The notes under the pieces: model-generated
Told to the model about the DNA's origin: nothing
Databases searched by the model: none
The model's input: the letters and a program-made list of their open reading frames with translations, nothing else
Position numbers and translations under genes: made by a program
Part shown: piece after piece, positions 35,045-44,832 of the stretch
How positions within the stretch are numbered: position 1 is the first letter of the stretch
Layout: each line of letters opens with the position of its first letter
NCBI GenBank assembly: GCA_031179305.1
Contig: JAPSHX010000014.1
Coordinates: 38,735-102,734, forward strand
DNA: 64,000 nucleotides
Source: Paenarthrobacter sp.
Lineage (GTDB): Bacteria > Actinomycetota > Actinomycetes > Actinomycetales > Micrococcaceae
Reading direction: 5' to 3'

Positions 35045-38000
35045 GTGTTTCGTCGTGGTGTGGCGTGGTTGGTTGCTGTGGTGTTGGTGGTGGCGCCTGG
35101 GTTGTTGGTGTTGCCTGCGGCGGTGGCTGCGGATCCGGTGGTGGAGAACGTGGTGACGTTCTCTGACGTGCCAACCGAATCGCAGTTCGCTACGGAGATT
35201 TCGTGGTTGGCGGCGTCGGGTATTTCCACGGGTTGGGATGCCGGCGGGGTGCGGCAGTATCGTCCGTTGGAGTCCATTGCCCGGGATGCGATGGCCGCGT
35301 TCCTGTACCGTCATGCCGGGTCACCGGCGTTCACCGCTCCTGCGGTATCTCCGTTCATGGATGTTCCGGCCGGTGCTTCGTTTTATAAGGAGATCACTTG
35401 GCTGGCTGCGGAGGGTATTTCCACGGGCTGGGATGTCGGTGCCGGGAAGCGTGAGTACCGGCCGTTGTCCCCGATCGCCCGTGATGCGATGGCCGCGTTT
35501 TTGTACCGGTACGCGGACAAGCCAGCGTTCACTGCCCCGCCGGTCTCTCCCTTTGTGGATGTGCCGGCTGGTGGCGGGTTCTATGCGGAGATCACGTGGT
35601 TGGCTGCGTCGGGGATTTCCACGGGCTGGGATGTCGGTAACGGTGTTCGGGAGTACAGGCCGTTGAACGGGATCGCCCGTGATGCGATGGCCGCGTTCCT
35701 TTACCGGTACGCGGGCCAGAAAGCACCGGCTGACCCAGGGAACCCGGCAGCGGGAACGGTAACGGTGGCCCCCGACGTCGAGGTCCTGGAACCATCCCAA
35801 CTGGAAACCGCGCTGGTGAGTGCGGACACCGTGGTGCTTCCCTCGGATCAGGCACTGGAGATCAAACCCAATGACGTGCTGGTCTCCGGTGTCACCACCG
35901 GTACCCCGGACGGGCTGCTGGTCCGGGTCGTCCAGGTAGTGCGGGACCCGGGTGGGAACACCCTGGTGAAGACCAAACCCGCCACCCTGCCCGAAGCCGT
36001 GGTCTCCACCGGAGGGCTGCTCGAAGTAACCGGCACCCCGGTGAGGTCAGAGTTCATCCCGGAACCCGACGTCGTCGTTGAACCCGACGCGGCCCCGACC
36101 GCAACCAGGCCGGACATGGCCCAACCATTCGCGGAGACTTCGGCCGATGTGTTTAACAAGTCGATGACCTTCAAGAAGACCGTCAAGGGTGAGTTCGGCA
36201 AACCCGACGCGCCGTTGACCGGTAATGGCTCGGTGACGTTGAAATCGTCGGTGACGGCGAAGGCCACGGCGAAGATGACTTTGGACGTCGGCTTCCTGCA
36301 GTTGAAGGAAGCCTCGGTAGTGGTGACGCCGTCGGTGAAGGCCGAGCATTCTGTCACGGCCGAGGGGTCGTTGAAGGGCCAGGTGACCTCAAAGCTTGGT
36401 GAGCTCAATGCCTGGTTCACGTTCTGGGTTGGGCCGGTCCCCGTGGCAGTGGAGGGCGATGCGGAGATGAATGCGAACTTCGCCTTGGACGGTGACGCGC
36501 AGGTGGTCTTCTCCTCGTCTCAGACAGTTTCCAGCGGTCACGGGTTCAAATACAAGAACGGTTCGTTCAATCTGGTCAACGACAAGCCCTCCACAGCCGG
36601 GATTCAGAATCAATACAAAGCCTCGGCGTCTCTGACCGTAAGGGCGTCACTGGATTTTGATGCCACGATCAAGCTTTACGGCGTCGCTGGGATCACGTTC
36701 GGAATGGGACCGTACGCGACCACCACCATCACCGTTACCGCTGCCAGCGGGCAGGACCTCAGCTGGACCTGCCCCTTGGAGCTGGGGGTCGAAGGCCGGC
36801 TCGGTGTGACTGCAGGCATCGAGATCATGGGCTTCGACCTCGGCGAGTGGGAAGCCACTGTGACCAAGTCATGGCCACTGTTCACAGCGAACCCCTGCCA
36901 AGGCACCACTGTCATCCAGCCGCCACCAACGAACCCCACTCCTACGCCTACGCCGACCCCGACATCGACGCCGGACCCGGAGCCCACTGAGGGGATTACC
37001 CAGAGATACCTGACTGGTGGGTACCGGGGGGTCGGGTACGAGGTTCAACTCGACGGTACTGTCCGCTCTTGGGGCAGGAACGACTCTGGCCAACTGGGAG
37101 CAGGCAGCATGCCGTGGCGTACGCTGCCAGGCCCCGTGCCTGGCCTGAGCGGAGTCAAGTCCATAGCAGGGGGTTACGAAACGGCCTACGCAATTAAGTC
37201 AGATGGAACTGTTTGGGCGTGGGGTAACAATTCCTCAAATCAGCTCGGTGACGGAACAACAGTTTCCCGCTCTACTCCTGCCCCTATCCAAGGGCTCGCC
37301 GACGTCGTCGATGTAGCGGCGACCTACGACGGAGCCATAGCTCTGAAAAACGACGGTTCTGTATGGGCATGGGGCCTATACACGTTGGGGGCAGACGCCA
37401 TGAGTCCGGGGATTCGTCCCGTACCGCAAGAGTTGTCAGGACTTCAAGGCGTCAAGGCCATCGCCGCAGGATCAAGTTCCAACTATGCTCTCAAGACTGA
37501 CGGCACTGTTTGGGCATGGGGCGAGAATGGCTCAGGACAGCTGGGGGACGGCACCACGACTGAGCGGTTAAACCCCACAAAGGTCAGCAACCTCTCGAGC
37601 GTCAAAGCCATCTCCGCCGGCAACGGCACCGCATATGCATTGAAAACGGACGGCACCTCATGGGCTTGGGGCGATAACAGCTGGGGGCAGCTCGCCGACG
37701 GAACCACAACGTGGCGGTCGCTGCCCGTGCCTATGTCCGGGCTGTCCGGGGTCGCAGCCCTGGAGGCCGGTGACGGCAACGGCTATGCCCTCATGAAGGA
37801 CGGAACAGTGCGCGGATGGGGTTACAACGTACTGGGCGCCGTAGGAAGTGGAGATACTTCTGAGCGGCACTTGCCCACGCCGGTGGTAGGTGTCACCGGA
37901 GCAGTTGCCGTTTCCGCAGGGACCGGTTGCGCGTACGTCGTACTGGGAAATGGCGACGCTTTGGCCTGGGGGTGGAACGAATCTGGACAGCTCGGTGACG

Positions 38001-38059
38001 GGACATACCAGAACCGGTCAACACCAGTTCCATTCGGGGTGGAAGGCTCACCGCTGTAA
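35045..38059 (+). CDS. Secreted SLH-repeat protein with C-terminal RCC1 beta-propeller
   Basis: GTG 35045 follows a G5 tract (35035-35039) and is preferred over an upstream in-frame GTG at 35009. The product of about 1004 residues has a signal peptide (VAWLVAVVLVVAPGLLVLPA, processed near AVAA) and three SLH-type repeats (about 30-215), each with F-x-D-V, E-I-T-W-L-A, GISTGWDVG and RDAMAAFLYR. A large Val/Thr-rich middle domain and a TPTPTPTPTSTPDPEP hinge follow. About seven RCC1 repeats (W-A-W-G-x-N-x-x-G-Q-L-G-D-G-T, near 670-1000) end the protein. SLH repeats can anchor proteins to cell-wall polymers; the propeller may bind a ligand. Confidence 0.9.
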   Translation: MFRRGVAWLVAVVLVVAPGLLVLPAAVAADPVVENVVTFSDVPTESQFATEISWLAASGISTGWDAGGVRQYRPLESIARDAMAAFLYRHAGSPAFTAPAVSPFMDVPAGASFYKEITWLAAEGISTGWDVGAGKREYRPLSPIARDAMAAFLYRYADKPAFTAPPVSPFVDVPAGGGFYAEITWLAASGISTGWDVGNGVREYRPLNGIARDAMAAFLYRYAGQKAPADPGNPAAGTVTVAPDVEVLEPSQLETALVSADTVVLPSDQALEIKPNDVLVSGVTTGTPDGLLVRVVQVVRDPGGNTLVKTKPATLPEAVVSTGGLLEVTGTPVRSEFIPEPDVVVEPDAAPTATRPDMAQPFAETSADVFNKSMTFKKTVKGEFGKPDAPLTGNGSVTLKSSVTAKATAKMTLDVGFLQLKEASVVVTPSVKAEHSVTAEGSLKGQVTSKLGELNAWFTFWVGPVPVAVEGDAEMNANFALDGDAQVVFSSSQTVSSGHGFKYKNGSFNLVNDKPSTAGIQNQYKASASLTVRASLDFDATIKLYGVAGITFGMGPYATTTITVTAASGQDLSWTCPLELGVEGRLGVTAGIEIMGFDLGEWEATVTKSWPLFTANPCQGTTVIQPPPTNPTPTPTPTPTSTPDPEPTEGITQRYLTGGYRGVGYEVQLDGTVRSWGRNDSGQLGAGSMPWRTLPGPVPGLSGVKSIAGGYETAYAIKSDGTVWAWGNNSSNQLGDGTTVSRSTPAPIQGLADVVDVAATYDGAIALKNDGSVWAWGLYTLGADAMSPGIRPVPQELSGLQGVKAIAAGSSSNYALKTDGTVWAWGENGSGQLGDGTTTERLNPTKVSNLSSVKAISAGNGTAYALKTDGTSWAWGDNSWGQLADGTTTWRSLPVPMSGLSGVAALEAGDGNGYALMKDGTVRGWGYNVLGAVGSGDTSERHLPTPVVGVTGAVAVSAGTGCAYVVLGNGDALAWGWNESGQLGDGTYQNRSTPVPFGVEGSPL

Positions 38060-38704
38060 ATCGCGCCTGATCGCACGCTCCCCCGCCGCTTTCGTCGGCT
38101 ACCGCTTTTGTCCTGCACGGTTGCTGCCATGAGGCCGGCGCCGAGGAGGCGGTTTCTGTATGACGCAATGAGGGTTAGCCGGGATCCTGTGGTGGATGTG
38201 TCGGCCGTTGTTGAGGGCCCCTCGTCGATGAAATGGCATGAAGAATCTCGCGGTTTTGACTGAGGCGGCCGCGAGGGATGCTTGATGACGACGCCTTCGT
38301 GGCGTCGGATATCGGGGCGAGAGCTCTATTGACTGAGCCAGGAAAAGTCGTCCCTTGTTCTTCTCAGCTTTGCACGGAGGAACTAGCCGTTGAGCTGGAT
38401 CAGGAAGGGGTACCGCCTGTGGCAGCTGCTGGCTCACGGACGAGCTCTGGAGGGACGCTGAGGCAGCACTGTCGCAGCCAGCGTAGTTGAAGCCCTGTCT
38501 TAGCTGATTCGCCGTGAGCGGAGGCGGATTATGGGGATATTCAGCGTGCCTGTCCATTGAAGCTACAACATGACACGGGGCGGAGGTCCAAGCGCGACGG
38601 AAATTGAGGTGGGCCGCGTTGTAAGACTATCTTTGAGTGTCTATCAATCGGTAGATGAAAAATGGGGGCGGGTTTCCGCCAAAAAGCGCGGAAAGTAGCC
38701 ATAA
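38060..38704. other. Intergenic region of 645 bp
   Basis: No frame is convincing on either strand. The last 70 bases contain the leader of the next SLH gene, with a short G5 tract and inverted GGCGG/CCGCC bases. A decayed gene cannot be excluded, but nothing was recognised. Confidence 0.4.
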
Positions 38705-41700
38705 GTGCGCCAAAAATACAGACGAAGACTCTTAACTTCAGGGCTTAGCCTTGCCTTATCAGCCTTCATGATCACCGGAATGATTCCGGCCAATGCAGCT
38801 CCGGTAACTCCCGTAGAGCCAGTGGTTGTCTCGGAAACCGCGACACAAACCCAGCCCACCGTCGTTACGGCCCAGGATAGTGGCCCATCTTTCCCGGCTC
38901 CGGCCACGTCTCCTTTTGCCGACGTCTCCACGTCCCAGCAGTTCTACGCTGAGATGGCGTGGTTGGCTGGCGCGGGCGTCAGTACTGGATGGTCCGAGGC
39001 CAATGGGTCGAAGACCTACAGGGCCTTGCAGGCGGTCAACAGAGACGCGATGGCGGCCTTCATGTATAGGCTCTCCGGCAGTCCAGGATTCGTTCCTCCG
39101 GCTGAGTCACCTTTCGCTGATGTGTCCACGTCCCAGCAGTTCTACAAAGAGATGGCGTGGCTGGCGTCCAAAGGCATCAGCACCGGCTGGACCGAAGCAG
39201 ACGGTTTCACCAAAACCTACAGGGCACTGCAGCCTGTAAACCGAGACGCCATGGCTGCGTTCTTGTACCGTCTGGCGGGCAGCCCCGACTACACCCCGCC
39301 GGCAGTCTCGCCGTTCGCCGACGTCGCCACCTCCCAGCAGTTCTACAAGGAAATGGCATGGCTTGCCTCCACAGGCATCAGCACCGGTTGGACCGAAGCC
39401 AATGGCTCGAAGACGTACCGGGCACTGCAGGCCGTAAACCGTGATGCCATGGCAGCGTTCATGTACCGATTCCACCTGAACACAAGCCCATTGACCATTG
39501 CGAACGACCACTTGATGGATGGCATCGCCGGAGTCAGGTACCTTGAGCAGCTCACGGGGGCCGGCGGATTCGGCTCCTTGGTGTGGAATGCCACCGGCCT
39601 TCCCCAAGGTGTCACTCTTTCACCAACCGGTGTGCTGTCCGGTTCTCCAGCGGCCACAGGCGACTACCCGGTCATTGTCACAGCCACTGATGATTCCGGA
39701 ATGACGCTATCGCGGACCCTGAGCCTGAACGTACCGGAAGCCGCACCCGAGGAATGCGTGGGCAAGCCCTGCGAGATCCTGGTGCCCCAGGAAAACACGG
39801 TTCACATCCCGGGGGACAACATCGTCGCCATCAACAGGGATCCTGAATCGAACGACATCACCTCCGTGGAGCTTACGGCCATCGATGTGGCCGTGGGCCA
39901 GGTACTGACACTCGACCCTTGGGCCAATCTTGAATCCGGTGCAATCCTCAACGTCAACGACGTCCAGATGACGGCTGAAGGGACGCTCCTGGTGTCGGTC
40001 TCCGCGACCAACCTTTCCGCGGCCTACTCCGAGGGCACCGTTCACTTCACGGATGAAGCAGCAGTAGCCACTTCCCTCGGAGAATCTGAAGCGCTCTCCA
40101 CGCCCTTCGCTGCAAAGGAACCAGTCCCGGCACCGAAGAAAATTCAGTGTGAGGGTGGAGCGACCGCGGACCTCAAGGGCCTGTCTGTCACGCCGGATAT
40201 GAAACCTTCGCTCTATGCCGATTGGAAGCCCTTCTTTGGGGGTCTTCACCAACTGCAGGCAAACATCGAAGGCTCCATCACCGTGAACCTGGGAGCGGCT
40301 GTTTCCGGGGAAGGTGTCTGTACAGTGGAGGGTCCCGAGGTCAAGGTGACCGTCCCCTCAGGCGCAGGTGCCATCGTCATGGTGGCCCAGCCGTCCCTGA
40401 CGTTTGAAGTCAACGGCAAGCTGGACCTCAGCACTTCCGTGACCCTCAAATGCGGTTCGTCTTACCAGTGGCGGGACGGTCAGGAAAGCCGCGCCGCTAC
40501 GTGTGGCACCGAGCACGAGCCGCTGGGCCTTTCCAGCGATTCGGGCATCGAAGCGACCCTCACGGGCGCAATCGATACACGCGTCACCTGGGTGGAGATC
40601 GTCGGAATTACCGGCCAGATTAATGCGTCCGTATCTGCCGCGTACCACCCAACCGAAGACCCCATGGCAGAGCTCAAGGGCCGGGTTGGATTTGAACTTG
40701 GTGCCTGCCTCATCTGCTTCTTCGACGGCGGTCCCAACGTGACCATCTACTCCGGCACGATCTATGAAAAGACCATCGCCTCCTGGTCCACGAAGCCCCC
40801 GGCCCCGGGCGCTCCTGCTGCAGAAGTGCCCCCGACGGTTGCACCTCTGAAGGTGCTGTCTACTTCACTGCCCAGCGCGACTGTTGGGAAGACATACAAA
40901 ATAGGCCTCGCTGCCAAGGGCGGGACTCAGCCTTATACCTGGACGATTTCTCAAGGGACGCTTCCTTCGGGTCTCGCTCTGAATTCCGGAACCGGAATAG
41001 TCTCGGGTGTCCCCACTGCGGTGGCAACTGCCGAGATCACCGTTACAGCCACGGACAAGCAGGGCGTTGTTGCATCAGCACCCTTGACCTTGGTTGTGAA
41101 CCCCACCCCGCCGCGCGGGGACAAGGTCCTCGTATATGCCGATGGTGACGAAGGGTATGGCATAGCGAACGTCGCCAAAACTCTCCGTGCCGCCGGCGCA
41201 GAGGTTGTGGAAGCGACCTCCCTCCCTGCTGACCTGAGCGGCTACAAGTCAATTTGGAACCCCTCACGCTACGGTTGGAGCGATGCGGACGAGCGCCGCG
41301 TTGCCAGTTACGTAGCTGATGGCGGAGCGGCCTACCTCACGGGGGAACGTCCATGTTGCGAGGCTCTGAATGCCAGCGTTCAGAACGTCCTCCGGCATGT
41401 ACTCACCGACCAGAACGTTGTGGTGGGCCAGATGGGCGATGTGCAGGGAACCTTCTCGTTCAATCCTGCCGCCAGCAACGAAATCACCAAAGTGCCCAAC
41501 GTGCTCACCACTTTTGACCCCGATGCACCCGGAGCCATCAGCGGAATGGATGGTGTGGACGCCCGGAACGTCTTCGCTCGAAGTGAAAGCGTGGCCATCG
41601 GAGGCGTCTGGGCCGAAGGGGATATGAAGACCGGACGCGGGCGCGTAGTTGTTCTGATGGACATCAATTACCTCGAGTACGACGCTAGAACGCCGATCAT

Positions 41701-41737
41701 CCAAAACATCCAGCATTTCCTGTCCAAGACACCCTGA
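38705..41737 (+). CDS. Secreted SLH-repeat protein with putative Ig-like domains and a C-terminal flavodoxin-like domain
   Basis: Start GTG 38705 with GGAAAG upstream. The 1010-residue product has a signal peptide (LLTSGLSLALSAFMITGMIP, then ANAA) and three SLH-type repeats (about 65-255; GISTGWTEA, NRDAMAAFMYR). A putative Ig-like domain follows (LPQGVTLSPTGVLSGSP), then a large cysteine-containing beta domain (about 345-700) and a second putative Ig-like domain (LPSGLALNSGTGIVSGVP). The last 210 residues resemble ThuA/flavodoxin-type glutamine-amidotransferase folds (KVLVYADGDEGYG, YVADGGAAYLTGERPCCEAL). It is likely cell-surface bound. A strong terminator follows. Confidence 0.88.
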   Translation: MRQKYRRRLLTSGLSLALSAFMITGMIPANAAPVTPVEPVVVSETATQTQPTVVTAQDSGPSFPAPATSPFADVSTSQQFYAEMAWLAGAGVSTGWSEANGSKTYRALQAVNRDAMAAFMYRLSGSPGFVPPAESPFADVSTSQQFYKEMAWLASKGISTGWTEADGFTKTYRALQPVNRDAMAAFLYRLAGSPDYTPPAVSPFADVATSQQFYKEMAWLASTGISTGWTEANGSKTYRALQAVNRDAMAAFMYRFHLNTSPLTIANDHLMDGIAGVRYLEQLTGAGGFGSLVWNATGLPQGVTLSPTGVLSGSPAATGDYPVIVTATDDSGMTLSRTLSLNVPEAAPEECVGKPCEILVPQENTVHIPGDNIVAINRDPESNDITSVELTAIDVAVGQVLTLDPWANLESGAILNVNDVQMTAEGTLLVSVSATNLSAAYSEGTVHFTDEAAVATSLGESEALSTPFAAKEPVPAPKKIQCEGGATADLKGLSVTPDMKPSLYADWKPFFGGLHQLQANIEGSITVNLGAAVSGEGVCTVEGPEVKVTVPSGAGAIVMVAQPSLTFEVNGKLDLSTSVTLKCGSSYQWRDGQESRAATCGTEHEPLGLSSDSGIEATLTGAIDTRVTWVEIVGITGQINASVSAAYHPTEDPMAELKGRVGFELGACLICFFDGGPNVTIYSGTIYEKTIASWSTKPPAPGAPAAEVPPTVAPLKVLSTSLPSATVGKTYKIGLAAKGGTQPYTWTISQGTLPSGLALNSGTGIVSGVPTAVATAEITVTATDKQGVVASAPLTLVVNPTPPRGDKVLVYADGDEGYGIANVAKTLRAAGAEVVEATSLPADLSGYKSIWNPSRYGWSDADERRVASYVADGGAAYLTGERPCCEALNASVQNVLRHVLTDQNVVVGQMGDVQGTFSFNPAASNEITKVPNVLTTFDPDAPGAISGMDGVDARNVFARSESVAIGGVWAEGDMKTGRGRVVVLMDINYLEYDARTPIIQNIQHFLSKTP

Positions 41738-41748
41738 TTTATCTGCAG

Positions 41749-41782
41749 AACGGCCGGCCTTGTCATACCAAGGCCGGCCGTT
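41749..41782 (+). terminator. Rho-independent terminator
   Basis: Perfect 14-bp arms AACGGCCGGCCTTG (41749-41762) and CAAGGCCGGCCGTT (41769-41782), 6-nt loop, followed by TTG after a T run. Confidence 0.9.
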
Positions 41783-41902
41783 TTGTGCTGTTACGGGTTA
41801 TTCGTGCCGCCACCATCCGCTTTGGGCCAAGAGAGTTTTTTGAAAGCCTAATATGCGGCCCCAATTCCGCATTCTGTTGCTTCGCTTGGGAGGGATGCCA
41901 TG

Positions 41903-42093
41903 TAGTTAGTTTTCTGAGTGTTTTCTGGGTGCCGCCGGCGTGTGGGGGGGGTTGCGGTGTTTCGTCGCGTTTCTATCAGCCGTAAGCTCTGAGCAGAGAG
42001 CGCACACTGTGGGCGTGGGAGTACAACGAATATGACGAGTCGGGCAACGGCTCCACCATCGACCCGACCGTCCCAGTCCGTGTGGGCGGATAG
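41903..42093 (+). pseudogene. Remnant of a second SLH/RCC1 gene (5' leader fused to a last RCC1 repeat)
   Basis: Bases 41903-41970 copy the leader and first codons of the 35-kb SLH gene, including a G8 tract (41944-41951) where that gene has G5, and GTG 41957. The frame stops after 11 codons. From 42004 another frame encodes TLWAWEYNEYDESGNGST and ends PVRVGG at TAG 42091-42093, a degenerate RCC1 repeat. The internal 2.9 kb of such a gene is missing. Confidence 0.75.
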
Positions 42094-42367
42094 CGCCGGG
42101 CAGCCTGCGAAGGTTGCGTTCCTCTCCACAACCGACGTTGCGTACTAGCCGTTCCGGGAGCCTGACACCGGCCCCTCATGGGCGAGGTCATGAGGGCTGC
42201 TGCTGTTTCAGATCGCGGGGCTTCGAACAGGAGAAGCCGACCAAGCCATCATCCGTACGGCACAGTGGTTGAGCCACGGACGGGAAGCTTCTCAGTGACC
42301 CAGGTGACCCGAGAACCCCCGTGAGCGAAGGTAGAACTCTGGGTTCGGTACTGCCATCCCTCCAACG
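42094..42367. other. Spacer between SLH remnant and integrase
   Basis: No gene. As the region next to the 3' end of an integrase it may hold an attachment site, but no tRNA-like or repeated core was recognised. Confidence 0.3.
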
Positions 42368-43504
42368 TCAGGTGTCCGTGCGGACGATGAAACCTTGAAT
42401 TGATCGCTCGGTGGCGTCTGCGCCGTCCTGAAGCGCTTGTGGCATGAGATGGCCGTATACCTGTTCGGTTGTTCGAACGGATGCGTGACCGAGACGGCGT
42501 GAGATTGAGAACAGCGGCATTGCTCCGTCTTGTATGAGCCAGGAGGCGTGCGTGTGCCGGAGGTCGTGGATCCGGGGCTTCTTTCCCAGGCCGTTGGCTT
42601 GGGCGGCTTGGACGGCGGGCACCCAGTGATGTTGCCAGAACGGCTTGTGGGCGATCCGTGCCCCGGTGGTGGTGGTGAACAGCAGGTCGCTCCTATCCCT
42701 GACCTCGACTAGGGGGAGGAGTAGGTTTGCGAGGGTTCCGTTGACCCCGATTGTGCGTTTCCCTGCTCCGGACTTGGTTGGGCCCAGATAGTAGCCTGCC
42801 CGGCCGTCACGTTTCCATGCCTTGTTGATTCTCGCAGTCGGCACGGGGGTTGCCAGATCAATGTCGGTAACATGAATAGCGGTTGCTTCGCCGAACCTGG
42901 TTCCTGTCATAAGGAGGAACTGCAGGAAGGTTTTGTAGTGCTCGTCCATTCCGTCGAGGAGCAAGCGGAATTCTCCAGGGGTGAGAAACCTGGCCCCTTC
43001 TTCTATGCGGTCAAGCGCCGGCAGTGGTACGCCGAGGCATGGGTTGCGGGTGATGTACTGGAGCATTTCGGCGGTTCTCATTGCCGCTGACAACAGCCCG
43101 TGCATGTTGTGGATGCTTTTCGGGGCGACACCTTCAGCCGTCAGGCTCTTGATCCACTTCATGATGTGGCGATAGCCAAAATCGTCGAGGGGTATGTGCC
43201 CTATGGTGTTTCGGATGTGCAGATCGAGAATCCGTTGGTAGGTGGCGACGGTGCCGGGTGAGGGCCGAACGAGGAGGTCGATGTGCTCTTGGACAACCTC
43301 GGCGACGGTAAGGAACCCGGGGCCTACTCTGAACGGTTCTAGTTCCGGCGGCTTACCGTACTTTTGGAGATGCTCAATCAGGCGGTTGGCCTGGAACTCA
43401 CTCTGCACGGTCAGGCGTCGCTGGCGCCGCGTCCCGAGCTCGCGCCAACGCACCGAGTATGCCGTAGACCCATCCCAGCGGATCCGTGTACTGATGCTGA
43501 CCAC
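42368..43504 (-). CDS. Tyrosine-family site-specific integrase
   Basis: The 378-residue phage-type integrase has an AP2-like arm-binding N-terminus (TRIRWDGSTAYSVRWREL), a SAM-like core-binding domain (about 70-165), and a catalytic domain with Arg in GTRFGEATA, HDLRHTHASW (H-x-x-R) and the nucleophilic Tyr in TEQVYGHLM. All catalytic residues are present. It is located between the SLH/RCC1 remnant and a Doc-type toxin-antitoxin pair. A broken close relative at 53734-54099 occupies the equivalent position in a second SLH/toxin-antitoxin set. Confidence 0.93.
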   Translation of the reverse strand: MVSISTRIRWDGSTAYSVRWRELGTRRQRRLTVQSEFQANRLIEHLQKYGKPPELEPFRVGPGFLTVAEVVQEHIDLLVRPSPGTVATYQRILDLHIRNTIGHIPLDDFGYRHIMKWIKSLTAEGVAPKSIHNMHGLLSAAMRTAEMLQYITRNPCLGVPLPALDRIEEGARFLTPGEFRLLLDGMDEHYKTFLQFLLMTGTRFGEATAIHVTDIDLATPVPTARINKAWKRDGRAGYYLGPTKSGAGKRTIGVNGTLANLLLPLVEVRDRSDLLFTTTTGARIAHKPFWQHHWVPAVQAAQANGLGKKPRIHDLRHTHASWLIQDGAMPLFSISRRLGHASVRTTEQVYGHLMPQALQDGADATERSIQGFIVRTDT

Positions 43505-43626
43505 GAGGACAGGCTACGCCCGGCTGTCCAGTCTTCCAATGCTTCCGCAACCGAAGGAAGGTCTTCACACCACCTGGTTCATCTGGTGTGGCGCTGGCCG
43601 CTCCCGCATGTCGAATCGAGGCAAGA

Positions 43627-43995
43627 CTAACGTGGCACCAGGTGTCGGGAAATCCAGGCGGCAGAGTCCCGCAGTTCGATGGTGCCTTCGGCGACACCAA
43701 CGACAAGCCCGAAGCCCACGTCTGTGGTGAAGTCGTGCCGGTAACCGTTGACCCAAAGCCGCAGCACCATGAGCGTCCACGCAGTCCGCTGGTTCCCGTC
43801 TGTAAGTGGATGGAACCGGGCCACCGACTCAAGCAGCGCAGCGGCCTTCAACGTAAGATCTGGATAAGCTTCTGCGCCCAAGACGGTTGTGGCCGGCCTG
43901 GCCAGCGCCGAGGCCAACAATCCCACATCGCGAATGTGGAAGCCGTACCGGTCAACGACCCGCAGGGCGTCCTCGATGTCCAGGTATGCTGTCAC
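43627..43995 (-). CDS. Doc-type (Fic-fold) toxin
   Basis: The 122-residue protein carries the Fic core in Doc form: RFHPLTDGNQRTAWTLM (around residues 60-76), where His and the D-G-N loop catalyse phosphotransfer. Doc toxins phosphorylate elongation factor Tu and stop translation. The start overlaps the antitoxin stop by four bases, the usual order of antitoxin then toxin. The substitution Q for the more common K or G in DGN[KG]R is tolerated in the family. Confidence 0.88.
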   Translation of the reverse strand: MTAYLDIEDALRVVDRYGFHIRDVGLLASALARPATTVLGAEAYPDLTLKAAALLESVARFHPLTDGNQRTAWTLMVLRLWVNGYRHDFTTDVGFGLVVGVAEGTIELRDSAAWISRHLVPR

Positions 43996-44198
43996 GCATC
44001 CTCAAGCCGGGTCAGCAGGTCAGCATCGTGACTCATGACGAAATCAAGGCCTTCGCTGAGTTCACGTCGGCGGGCATGGCGCTGCAGCACCAGCTCTGCG
44101 CCCTGCAGCAAGAGCGCGGACTTGGACGTGTGCTCCTCAGCAGCCAACGTCTCCAGCCTGCGATCAAGGTCTTCAGGGATGCGCAAATTCATTGCCAT
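43992..44198 (-). CDS. Antitoxin partner of the Doc-type toxin
   Basis: ATG 44198 is chosen; an in-frame upstream start at 44225 adds nine residues. The 68-residue protein begins as a ribbon-helix-helix (MAMNLRIPEDLDRRLETLAA, SKSALLLQGAELVLQ) that would bind its own promoter, with a C-terminal neutralising tail. TAGCAATGG-rich DNA upstream includes inverted GGTACCA-type bases (44206-44223: GGTACC and GGTACC), a possible operator. Confidence 0.85.
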   Translation of the reverse strand: MAMNLRIPEDLDRRLETLAAEEHTSKSALLLQGAELVLQRHARRRELSEGLDFVMSHDADLLTRLEDA

Positions 44199-44832
44199 GG
44201 AGCAATGGTACCAAAGCGGTACCATTTTGGGAGGTTGCCCGGATGATCTTCAGTTATGCGACGAGCGACTGAATCCCGGCGCCACGCCTCGCAGGCCCAG
44301 CATCTTCGTGCTTCACGTGGTGCACGGCGGCGGTGGGTGGAGGGGTTCTGATCGTGCATTAGATGCAGTAGGCAAACAATTTAGGCTGGCATAAGAGGAA
44401 CAGTTTAGGCGAGGCCTCCTAGAGGTGTCGCTAACGGTCGAAAAGCGAACCTCGTCAAAGGGTTGGTTGGCTTCGCCATCCCCGGCCTGCGCGAATATCT
44501 CACACGGGATACTGCCGGCTGGCGGGCCTGAAAGAGCCCAAAAAGGGGCGGCGGAGTGTTGCGGTCCGCGACCTGTACCTGGACTTTTCCGCCGCCGGCA
44601 CTGCCTTATTTGCAGGGTCCTGCGCCCCAAGAACAGCATGGCCCTGTCTTCACAGTAAGGCCGCATCGTCACACCTCATAGTCTTGAGCTGAAACTGGGC
44701 CTAACGTGGGCTGCTGTTGCTGGGAACGCTCCGCTCCGGCCAGAACGGCAGCAGCGCAACGCTGCAGCCTGCGCTGTCAGCACATCGGAAGCCGCTGTAA
44801 GCGCCTGCCCCAGACCCGGCGGTCCCTACAGG
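44199..44832. other. Intergenic region of 634 bp
   Basis: It contains the Doc operon promoter with repeated GGTACC bases near 44210-44225. The remaining frames are shadows. Nothing else is supported. Confidence 0.35.

Noticed and set aside
42180..42367. Possible tRNA or attachment site next to the integrase
   Set aside because: A GGGTTCGG stretch near 42340 looks like a T-loop, but no acceptor or anticodon arms could be formed, and no repeated core was found.
44313..44672. Minus-strand frame of 119 codons
   Set aside because: No ribosome site or domain and the composition fits a shadow frame.
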